From contig JBFWQW010000065.1 of NCBI GenBank assembly GCA_050249235.1, positions 1 to 15,578 on the forward strand: a stretch of 15,578 nucleotides of DNA, written 5' to 3'. Below the pieces are notes generated by a model. The model had not been told where the DNA came from and searched no databases. It was given only the letters and a program-made list of their open reading frames with translations. The stretch comes from JAEKLB01 sp050249235. GTDB lineage: Bacteria > Actinomycetota > Acidimicrobiia > Acidimicrobiales > CADCSY01. Below are positions 1 to 5,599 of this stretch, in pieces; the stretch's first letter is position 1; the number at the start of each line of letters is the position of its first letter. The translations under genes were made by a program, and so were the position numbers.

Positions 1-15
1 CGTAGCCTGCCGGAA

Positions 16-87
16 CCGTGGGCCGGCCGAGGACACGAAGGGGCCTGCTAGACCGCACACCCGTGGGGCCGAGGACACCGAAGGGGC
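16..87 (+). repeat. Imperfect direct repeat duplicating the nth start region
   Basis: Two copies of a roughly 27-nt unit begin CCGTGGG and end GAAGGGGC. They lie at 16-44 and 61-87, and their GTG codons (18 and 63) are exactly 45 nt apart. The copies share GCCGAGGACAC followed by GAAGGGGC, and the second has one extra C. Because the offset is 15 codons, both GTGs are in the nth frame and each copy supplies a possible start. Confidence 0.6.
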
Positions 88-713
88 GGGCCCGCGAGGT
101 GTTCCGCCGGCTGTCGAACGAGTTCCCGGGCACGGCCCAGGAGCTGTGCGAGCTCGACCACGACGGACCGTTCCAGCTGCTGGTCGCCACGATCCTGTCG
201 GCGCAGACGACGGACGCCCGGGTGAACACCGTGACGCCGGAGGTGTTCCGGCGCTGGCCCGACCCGGCCGCCCTCGCCGCCGCGCCGGCCGCCGAGCTGG
301 AGGCGGTGCTGCACCCGACCGGCTTCTTCCGCCAGAAGGCCAAGAGCCTGCTCGGCACGGCGGTGGCGCTCCTCGAGCGCCACCAGGGCCAGGTGCCCAC
401 GCGGATGGCGGACCTCGTGGCGCTGCCCGGGGTGGGGCGCAAGACGGCGAACGTGATCCGCAGCGTCGGCTTCGGGCTGCCCGGCCTCCCGGTCGACACC
501 CACGTGCTGCGGCTCACCCACCGCCTCGGCCTCACCACCGAGACCGACCCGGTGAAGGTCGAGCTCGAGGTCGGCGCCCTCCTGCCGGGCCGCGACCACG
601 GTCTGTTCTCGGAGCGGCTCATCCTGCACGGCCGCCGGGTCTGCTTCGCCCGCAAGCCGGCCTGCGGCGGGTGCGTGCTCGCCGACCTCTGCCCGTCGGC
701 GTTCACGTTCTGA
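63..713 (+). CDS. nth: Endonuclease III (DNA glycosylase/AP lyase)
   Basis: Base-excision-repair enzyme that removes oxidised pyrimidines and cleaves the resulting abasic site. From the GTG at 63 the protein is 216 aa, close to the usual length of about 210. The helix-hairpin-helix motif LPGVGRKTANVI lies at 121-132 and carries the catalytic Lys127. The catalytic Asp145 is in PVDTHV. Four cysteines at 194, 201, 204 and 210 have the C-x6-C-x2-C-x5-C spacing of the family's 4Fe-4S cluster. An in-frame TAG at 3-5 shows the gene starts inside the window. A second GTG at 18 would give 231 aa, but the segment it adds is an imperfect copy of the 63 start region. I prefer 63 because PRTPKGRAREVFRRL matches the usual family beginning. 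The gene is convergent with the small - strand gene. Family call is very secure; the start is uncertain. Confidence 0.95.
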   Translation: MGPRTPKGRAREVFRRLSNEFPGTAQELCELDHDGPFQLLVATILSAQTTDARVNTVTPEVFRRWPDPAALAAAPAAELEAVLHPTGFFRQKAKSLLGTAVALLERHQGQVPTRMADLVALPGVGRKTANVIRSVGFGLPGLPVDTHVLRLTHRLGLTTETDPVKVELEVGALLPGRDHGLFSERLILHGRRVCFARKPACGGCVLADLCPSAFTF

Positions 714-745
714 GGCCGGCCGGCACCGTCCGAGGGAGCGGGTGT

Positions 746-940
746 TCAGTCGCGGTCGAGGCGGTCGATCACCTTGGTGAGCCGGCGCTGGGCGGCCGTC
801 AGCGAGCGTTCGACCTCGTAGAGCGACGTCGACAGGTCGTCGCGCTCCGTCCCGGCCAGCTCGTCGCCCAGCCGGCCCAGGCGACCGCTGAGCTCGGCGA
901 GAGCGGTGCTCATGGACGAGAGCTCGGGGCGGAGCGACAT
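746..940 (-). CDS. Small coiled-coil-like protein of unknown function
   Basis: A 64-aa protein starting at ATG 938-940 (complement). I do not recognise the family. The sequence is hydrophilic and rich in Leu, Arg, Asp and Glu, with heptad-like spacing of leucines through ALAELSGRLGRLGDELA and SLYEVERSLTAAQRRLTKVI. This suggests one or two long amphipathic helices forming a coiled coil. There is no signal peptide, membrane segment or cysteine. A second ATG at 911-913 (complement) would give 55 aa beginning MSTALAEL. On the coding strand TACAAC lies 7 nt before the first ATG, a -10-like element fitting a leaderless transcript. The gene converges with nth (32-nt gap) and diverges from hisD. It reads as real because its residue pattern is helical and unlike the Arg/Pro/Gly-rich shadow frames. 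Confidence 0.6.
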   Translation of the reverse strand: MSLRPELSSMSTALAELSGRLGRLGDELAGTERDDLSTSLYEVERSLTAAQRRLTKVIDRLDRD

Positions 941-947
941 GGTGCCC

Positions 948-953
948 GTTGTA
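948..953 (-). promoter_or_regulatory. Candidate -10 element of the small - strand gene
   Basis: On the - strand this reads TACAAC and lies 7 nt before the ATG at 938-940. It matches actinobacterial TAnnnT except in the last base. At this spacing transcription would start at or next to the start codon. No clear -35 element is visible. Confidence 0.35.
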
Positions 954-1043
954 GCCGGTGCCGGCCCGATCCGGCGCCCGGGGCGGCCCGGGGCAGGGCG
1001 CCGGCGACCGTGAATGGGTCGCGGCCCCGGTAGCCGGTCGGTT

Positions 1044-1049
1044 TACGCT
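1044..1049 (+). promoter_or_regulatory. Candidate -10 element before hisD
   Basis: TACGCT (within GTTTACGCT) lies 10 nt upstream of the hisD ATG. It fits the TAnnnT consensus in an otherwise GC-rich divergent intergenic region (941-1059). The expected start point is only a few bases before the ATG, so the leader would be absent or very short. It is the best candidate for the main promoter of the his cluster. No convincing -35 was found. Confidence 0.45.
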
Positions 1050-1059
1050 CGGCCGCCTC

Positions 1060-2343
1060 ATGCTGCGCCGACTCGACCTCCGCGGCGCCGGCACCGACCT
1101 GCGCGACCGGCTCCCCCGGCCCGAGGCCGCCGGCGAGGGCCCCGTGGCCGCGGTGCAGGCGATCATCGCCGACGTGCGGGCCCGGGGCGACGAGGCCCTG
1201 CTCGACCTCACCGAGCGCTTCGACGGCGTCCGGCCCGACCCCCTGCGGGTGCCCCCCGAGGCATGCCGGGCCGCCCTCGACCGGCTGGCGCCGCCGCTGC
1301 GCACCGCGCTCGAGGTGGCCCTCGGCAACATCACCGCCTACCACGAGACCCAGCTCGGCGAGGAGGGCGTGCACCGCCGGGGCGGCATCGAGGTGCGCGA
1401 CCTGCACCGGCCGGTCGACCGGGCCGGCCTCTACGTGCCGGGCGGCCTGGCGTCGTACCCCTCGACCGTGCTGATGACGGCGGTGCCGGCCCGGGTGGCC
1501 GGCGTCCCCGAGCTGGCCCTCTGCGTCCCACCCCGCCGTGACGGCTCCGTCGCCGACGAGGTGCTCGGCGCGGCGGCCCTGGCCGGCGTCGACGAGGTCT
1601 TCCGGGTCGGTGGCGCCCAGGCCATCGCTGCCATGGCCCACGGCACCGCCTCGATCCGCCCGGTCGACGTCATCGTCGGGCCGGGCAACGTGTACGTGGC
1701 CGTCGCCAAGCGGGCGCTGGCCGGGGTGGTCGGCATCCCGTCGGCGTTCGCGGGACCGTCGGAGGTCGTGGTGATCGCCGACGGGACGACGCCGGCCGAC
1801 CTCGCCGCCGTCGACCTCGTCGTCCAGGCCGAGCACGGTCCGGACGGCCTGGCCTGGCTCGTCACCTGGTCCGAGGCCGCCGCCGACGCCGTCGCCGCGG
1901 CCGTCGCAGGGATCGTGGCAAACTCGCCCCGGCGGGCCATGATCGAGTCGACGCTCGACCAGGGCGGGTACGCGGTGCTGGTCGACGGGCCGGAGCAGGC
2001 CATGGCCGTCGCCAACCTGATCGCCCCCGAGCACCTCGAGCTCATGAGCGCCGACCCGGAGGCGCTGCTGCCGCTGGTCCGCCACGCCGGCGCGGTGTTC
2101 TGCGGGCCCTGGTCGCCGGCATCGGTGGGCGACTACCTGGCCGGGCCCAACCACGTCCTGCCCACCCACGGCTCGGCCCGGTTCGCCGGCGCCCTCCGCG
2201 TCGACGACTTCCGAAAGCACGTCCACGTGGTCACGCTCGACCGCGAGGCGCTGGCTGCCGTCGCGCCGCACGTCGAGGCCCTGGCGGAAGCCGAGGGCCT
2301 GGTGACGCATGCTGCGTCCGTGCGCATGAGGCTGGGACGATGA
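1060..2343 (+). CDS. hisD: Histidinol dehydrogenase
   Basis: Catalyses the last two steps of histidine synthesis: NAD- and Zn-dependent oxidation of L-histidinol through the aldehyde to L-histidine, in the cytoplasm. From ATG 1060 the protein is 427 aa, the normal family length. Diagnostic motifs are VGPGNVYVAVAKR (206-218), AGPSEVVVIAD (231-241) and VQAEHGPDG with zinc/substrate residues Gln256 and His259. The catalytic pair Glu324-His325 is in APEHLELM, Asp358 is in SVGDYLAGPNHVLPT and His417 is in the C-terminal LVTHAASVRMR. The frame is open upstream to a GTG at 958, but those 34 codons are low-complexity and follow no family pattern. ATG 1060, just after a TAnnnT box, is therefore chosen. 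It is the first gene of the his cluster, and its stop overlaps the next start as ATGA. Confidence 0.97.
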   Translation: MLRRLDLRGAGTDLRDRLPRPEAAGEGPVAAVQAIIADVRARGDEALLDLTERFDGVRPDPLRVPPEACRAALDRLAPPLRTALEVALGNITAYHETQLGEEGVHRRGGIEVRDLHRPVDRAGLYVPGGLASYPSTVLMTAVPARVAGVPELALCVPPRRDGSVADEVLGAAALAGVDEVFRVGGAQAIAAMAHGTASIRPVDVIVGPGNVYVAVAKRALAGVVGIPSAFAGPSEVVVIADGTTPADLAAVDLVVQAEHGPDGLAWLVTWSEAAADAVAAAVAGIVANSPRRAMIESTLDQGGYAVLVDGPEQAMAVANLIAPEHLELMSADPEALLPLVRHAGAVFCGPWSPASVGDYLAGPNHVLPTHGSARFAGALRVDDFRKHVHVVTLDREALAAVAPHVEALAEAEGLVTHAASVRMRLGR

Positions 2344-2402
2344 CGACTGCGGCGGTGGCGGAGGCGGCGGCGACGGCGACGAGGGTGAGGTGGGGCGGGT
2401 GA
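2340..2402 (+). CDS. 20-codon mini-ORF linking hisD and hisC
   Basis: ATG at 2340 overlaps the hisD stop (ATGA, 2340-2343). The ORF's TGA at 2400-2402 overlaps the GTG start of hisC (GTGA, 2399-2402). A GAGG at 2328-2331 lies 8 nt before the ATG, a well-placed ribosome binding site. The peptide starts MTTAAVAEAAATATR and is Ala/Thr-rich, encoded by a GGC/GCG-rich run (2349-2380). It may be a translated coupling peptide. It may equally be the ancestral N-terminus of hisC, cut off by an indel in the repeat-like tract, since one extra base would join it to the hisC frame. A sequencing or assembly slip there is a third option. Confidence 0.35.
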   Translation: MTTAAVAEAAATATRVRWGG

Positions 2403-3460
2403 CCAGACCGAAGGTGCGGGCCGACCTGGCCATGCTCGAGGGCTACCACTCGCCCCAGGTCGACGTGGCGGTGCGGCTGAACACCAACGAGTCGCCGGTG
2501 CCGCCCCCCGACGCCTTCCGGGACGCGCTGGCCTCGGAGCTGTCCCGACTCGAGTGGCACCGCTACCCCGACCGGGCCGCCACCGCCCTCCGCGAGGCGT
2601 TGGCCGAGCACCACGGCGTCGACCCCGACCAGGTCTTCGCCGCCAACGGCTCGAACGAGGTGCTCCAGTGCCTCTGCCTGGCCTACGGCGGCCCAGGTCG
2701 CTGGGCGGTCGACTTCCAGCCCACCTACCTGATGCACGCCCAGATCGCGGCGGTGGCCGGCACGTCGGTCCGCCACGGGCGGCGCCGGCCGGACTTCACC
2801 CTCGACCCCGACGAAGCGGTCCGCACGGTCCGGGAGAACGACGCCGACCTCACCTTCCTGTGCTCACCGAACAATCCCACCGGGATGGTCGAGCCACCGG
2901 AGCTCGTCAAGTCCGTGGTGGCCGCCGCGCCCGGTGTCGTGATCGTCGACGAGGCCTACGGCCAGTTCGCCGACTGGAGCGCCCTGCTCCTGCTGGACGA
3001 CGACCTGCCGCTCGTGGTCACCCGGACCTTCTCGAAGACGTGGTCGATGGCGGCGGCCCGGCTCGGCTACCTGGTCGGCCCGGCCTGGCTGGTGGCCGAG
3101 CTGGAGAAGGTGGTGCTGCCGTACCACCTCGACGCCGTGAAGCAGCTGGCCGGGGTGGTGGCGCTGCGCTACGAGGACGAGATGCGGTCCCGGGTCGGCG
3201 ACCTCGTCGCCGAGCGGGAGCGGCTCACGGCCGAGCTCGACGAGCTTCCCGTCGAGCAGTGGCCCTCCGGAGCCAACTTCGTGCTGTTCCGCCCCGAGCG
3301 GGTCGACGGCCGCAAGGTCTGGCAGGGCCTCCTCGACCGGGGCGTCCTGGTCCGGGACACCTCGTCCTGGCCCGGCCTCGAGGGCTGCCTCCGCGTCACC
3401 GTGGGCACGCCCGAGGAGGACACCGCCTTCCTCACCGCCCTGGCCGAGGTGCTGCGATGA
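2399..3460 (+). CDS. hisC: Histidinol-phosphate aminotransferase
   Basis: PLP-dependent class I/II aminotransferase that converts imidazole-acetol phosphate and glutamate to histidinol phosphate. The protein is 353 aa from GTG 2399. Visible motifs are LNTNESP near the N-terminus, ANGSNEVLQ (cofactor phosphate region), SPNNPTG at 156-162, DEAYGQF starting at Asp184, and the Schiff-base Lys213 in TRTFSKTWSMAAARLGYLVG. Two GTGs compete: 2390 (356 aa) and 2399. The second has GAGG at 2387-2390 with an 8-nt spacer and overlaps the preceding mini-ORF stop as GTGA, so it is preferred. Its end overlaps hisB as ATGA. The product feeds HisD after a separate phosphatase step that is not encoded here. 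Confidence 0.96.
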   Translation: MTRPKVRADLAMLEGYHSPQVDVAVRLNTNESPVPPPDAFRDALASELSRLEWHRYPDRAATALREALAEHHGVDPDQVFAANGSNEVLQCLCLAYGGPGRWAVDFQPTYLMHAQIAAVAGTSVRHGRRRPDFTLDPDEAVRTVRENDADLTFLCSPNNPTGMVEPPELVKSVVAAAPGVVIVDEAYGQFADWSALLLLDDDLPLVVTRTFSKTWSMAAARLGYLVGPAWLVAELEKVVLPYHLDAVKQLAGVVALRYEDEMRSRVGDLVAERERLTAELDELPVEQWPSGANFVLFRPERVDGRKVWQGLLDRGVLVRDTSSWPGLEGCLRVTVGTPEEDTAFLTALAEVLR

Positions 3461-4068
3461 CCGTCGACGGTTCGAGCTCCGGCCGCACGGCGGCGCGGTC
3501 GCGGTCGACCCAGGAGACGTCGATCGAGCTGTCGATCGACCTGGACGGCTCCGGGCGGGCCGAGATCTCGACCGGGCTGCCCTTCTTCGACCACATGCTG
3601 AGCCAGGTCGGGCGCCACGGGGGGTTCGACCTGCGGGTGCAGGCCACCGGCGACCTCGAGGTCGACGCCCACCACACCGTCGAGGACGTCGGCATCACGC
3701 TGGGGGAGGCCTTCGCCGAGGCCCTCGGCGACAAGGCCGGGATCCGCCGCTTCGCCTCCGGCCTGTACCCCCTCGACGAGGCGCTCGTGGAGGTGGCCCT
3801 CGACCTGTCGGGCCGCCCCTTCGTGGCCTACGAGGTGCCCTTCGGAGAGGTGATCCCCCTCGGCACGCCGCCCTTCGACCCCCAGCTGGCGGCCCACTTC
3901 TGGCAGAGCTTCGCCACCGCCGCCAACCTCACCCTCCACGTGAGGTTGAAGGTCGGGGAGAACACCCATCACATCGTCGAGGCCTGCTTCAAGGGCGTGG
4001 CCCGGTGCCTGCGCGACGCCGTCCGAATCGAGGGCACCGACGTGCCGTCCACCAAGGGCGTGCTCTAA
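3457..4068 (+). CDS. hisB: Imidazoleglycerol-phosphate dehydratase
   Basis: Dehydrates imidazole-glycerol phosphate to imidazole-acetol phosphate using a di-manganese centre. The protein is 203 aa from ATG 3457, which is the monofunctional length. There is no N-terminal phosphatase domain as in the enterobacterial HisB fusion, so histidinol-phosphate phosphatase must lie elsewhere. The two metal-binding HHxxE repeats are intact: HHTVEDVGI (His72, His73, Glu76) and HHIVEACFKG (His171, His172, Glu175). The FFDHML motif is at 43-48. The start overlaps the hisC stop (ATGA) and has GAGG at 3446-3449 with a 7-nt spacer, so translation is probably coupled to hisC. The N-terminal 15 residues are Ser/Arg-rich and less conserved. 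Confidence 0.97.
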   Translation: MTVDGSSSGRTAARSRSTQETSIELSIDLDGSGRAEISTGLPFFDHMLSQVGRHGGFDLRVQATGDLEVDAHHTVEDVGITLGEAFAEALGDKAGIRRFASGLYPLDEALVEVALDLSGRPFVAYEVPFGEVIPLGTPPFDPQLAAHFWQSFATAANLTLHVRLKVGENTHHIVEACFKGVARCLRDAVRIEGTDVPSTKGVL

Positions 4069-4090
4069 GCCGTGGGGAGCGGCGCTCGCC

Positions 4091-4717
4091 GTGGGTAGCC
4101 GGCCGAAGGTGGCGGTGCTCGACTACGGGATCGGCAACCTCCGCTCGGCCGAGAAGGGGCTGGCCAAGGTGGGTGCCGACGCCCGCCTCACCGCCGACCG
4201 GGCCGAGATCGAGGCCGCCGACGGGGTCGTGCTGCCCGGCGTCGGGGCGTTCGGGCGCTGCATGGAGGCGTTGGCCGGCCACGGCCTGGCCGAGGTGGCG
4301 GTCGAGGCGGCGGGCTCGGGCCGACCCTTCTTCGGGATCTGCGTGGGCATGCAGCTCCTCTACGAGGGGTCCGAGGAGAGCCCGGGCGTGGCCGGCCTCG
4401 GCGTGCTGGAGGGGCAGGTCCGCTTGCTCGAGGGGCCCGTGAAGCGGCCCCAGATGCAGTGGAACGCCCTCACGGTGGTCGGCTCGGGCGGCTCGGGCGG
4501 CCCGGCGATGTTCGCCGGGCTCCACCGCCCGGTGTGGGTCTACTTCGTGCACTCCTACGCGGCCGGGCCCTCGGCCGACGTGGTGGCCACCTGCGACTAC
4601 GGCGGCCCGGTCACCGCCGCCGTGGCCCGCGACCGCCTCTGGGCCACCCAGTTCCACCCCGAGAAGTCCGGCACCGCCGGCCTCGGCATCCTCGCCAACT
4701 TCGTCGCCTCCCTCTGA
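4091..4717 (+). CDS. hisH: Imidazole glycerol phosphate synthase, glutaminase subunit HisH
   Basis: Class I glutamine amidotransferase that releases ammonia from glutamine and channels it into HisF. The protein is 208 aa, the usual length. The N-terminal VAVLDYGIGNLRS is typical of HisH. The nucleophile Cys84 lies in GICVGMQLLYEGSEE, and the catalytic His189 and Glu191 lie in ATQFHPEKSG. GTG 4091 is 22 nt after hisB, with GGGGAG at 4074-4079 as a possible ribosome binding site at a slightly long spacing (11 nt). A later GTG (4109) would truncate the first beta strand and is unlikely. The glycine/serine run GSGGSGG (131-137) is a minor loop oddity. Its partner hisF lies about 2.6 kb downstream. 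Confidence 0.96.
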   Translation: MGSRPKVAVLDYGIGNLRSAEKGLAKVGADARLTADRAEIEAADGVVLPGVGAFGRCMEALAGHGLAEVAVEAAGSGRPFFGICVGMQLLYEGSEESPGVAGLGVLEGQVRLLEGPVKRPQMQWNALTVVGSGGSGGPAMFAGLHRPVWVYFVHSYAAGPSADVVATCDYGGPVTAAVARDRLWATQFHPEKSGTAGLGILANFVASL

Positions 4718-4767
4718 CGGCGAGGGGGCGCCGGACGCGGCCGGACCGCGCCGGCCCCGACGGCTGC

Positions 4768-4773
4768 CATGAT
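4768..4773 (+). promoter_or_regulatory. Candidate leaderless -10 element before hisA
   Basis: CATGAT lies 7 nt before GTG 4781. It overlaps an ATG at 4769 that could be mistaken for the start. The same arrangement (CATGAT, short spacer, GTG) precedes the first hotdog gene at 12304-12309. This suggests an internal promoter in the his cluster. Confidence 0.4.
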
Positions 4774-4780
4774 CGGACCC

Positions 4781-5494
4781 GTGGAGCTGTTCCCCGCCAT
4801 CGACCTCCGCCACGGTCGCTGCGTGCGCCTCGAGCAGGGCGACTTCGAGCGTGAGACCGTCTACGGCGACGACCCCGTGGCCGTGGCCCGGAGCTTCGCG
4901 GCCGCGGGGGCGAGGTGGGTGCACGTGGTCGACCTCGACGCCAGCCGCCGCGACGGCTCCAACCGGGAGCTGGTCGTCGAGGTCGCGGCCCGGGCCGGCG
5001 TGCCGATCCAGTCCGGCGGGGGCGTGCGGGACGGCTGGCTGCTCGAGGCGGGGGTCGAGCGGGTGGTGCTCGGCAGCGTGGCCGTGGAGGAGCCCGAGCT
5101 CGTCCGGTCGCTCGCCGAGGCCTATCCCGGCCGGGTGGCGGTCGGGCTCGACCACCGGGACGGCGAGGTGCGGACCCGGGGATGGGAGGAGGGCAGCGGC
5201 CGCCGGCTGCTCGACCTCGCCGGCGAGCTGGCCTTCCCGGGGGTGGCCGCCTTCGTGGTCACCGACATCAGCCGGGACGGCGTCCTCGTCGGCCCCGACA
5301 CCGAGGGCTACCGGGCGCTGCTCGGCGCCACCGACGTCCCCGTGATCGCCAGCGGCGGGGTGGCCACGCTCGCCCACCTGCGGGAGCTGGCCGAGGTCGA
5401 GGTGGACGGTCGCCGACTGGCCGGCGTCGTCGTCGGCAAGGCGATCTACGAGGGCGCCTTCGGCGTCGCCGAGGCCCTCACCACCCTGGCCTGA
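4781..5494 (+). CDS. hisA: ProFAR isomerase HisA
   Basis: TIM-barrel isomerase acting on the ribonucleotide intermediate (ProFAR to PRFAR) just before the HisHF step. The protein is 237 aa from GTG 4781 and begins MELFPAIDLRHGRCVRL, the usual family start. The catalytic aspartates are Asp8 and the Asp124 of VAVGLDHRDG. Phosphate-binding glycine loops are QSGGGVRDG (77-85) and IASGGVATL (189-197), and TDISRDG is at 161-167. An in-frame ATG at 4769 would add four residues, but it lies inside a CATGAT -10-like element, so 4781 is preferred. The segment GDFERETVYGDDP (20-32) is typical of monofunctional HisA rather than the dual HisA/TrpF enzyme PriA of many actinobacteria. That is a judgement from motif style. 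Confidence 0.95.
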   Translation: MELFPAIDLRHGRCVRLEQGDFERETVYGDDPVAVARSFAAAGARWVHVVDLDASRRDGSNRELVVEVAARAGVPIQSGGGVRDGWLLEAGVERVVLGSVAVEEPELVRSLAEAYPGRVAVGLDHRDGEVRTRGWEEGSGRRLLDLAGELAFPGVAAFVVTDISRDGVLVGPDTEGYRALLGATDVPVIASGGVATLAHLRELAEVEVDGRRLAGVVVGKAIYEGAFGVAEALTTLA

Positions 5495-5502
5495 TCCTGC
5501 TC

Positions 5503-5557
5503 CCCGTTCTTCGATGTCCGAGCGGGGATCGCTCCCGCACAATCCACGAAGAACGGG
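5503..5557 (+). promoter_or_regulatory. Nested inverted repeat between hisA and the ABC-F gene
   Basis: A perfect 11-bp inverted repeat: CCCGTTCTTCG at 5503-5513 and CGAAGAACGGG at 5547-5557. The 33-nt loop holds a second stem, GCGGG (5522-5526) with CCCGC (5534-5538), and an alternative GAGCG/CGCTC pairing. No T-run follows, so a simple intrinsic terminator is not obvious. It could be an RNA leader or attenuator for the ABC-F gene, an operator, or a dispersed palindromic repeat. Confidence 0.5.
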
Positions 5558-5587
5558 AACGAAGCGGGGGGAGGGGTGCCGAGCCGC

Positions 5588-5593
5588 CACACT
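5588..5593 (+). promoter_or_regulatory. Candidate leaderless -10 element before the ABC-F gene
   Basis: CACACT lies 6 nt before GTG 5600, matching the NAnnnT-N6-start arrangement seen at other genes here. It is weak alone because it lacks the first T of TAnnnT. It favours 5600 over the upstream GTG at 5576. If real, the inverted repeat at 5503-5557 would lie upstream of the transcript, as an operator and not an RNA leader. Confidence 0.3.
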
Positions 5594-5599
5594 GGTCGG

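Noticed and set aside
714..745. Possible terminator in the GGCCGGCCGGC stretch between nth and the small gene
   Set aside because: It is palindromic only through repeated CCGG content, with no stable stem-loop and no T-run.
958..1059. Extended hisD start at GTG 958
   Set aside because: The 34 added residues are low-complexity, cover the likely promoter, and make the protein longer than the family norm.
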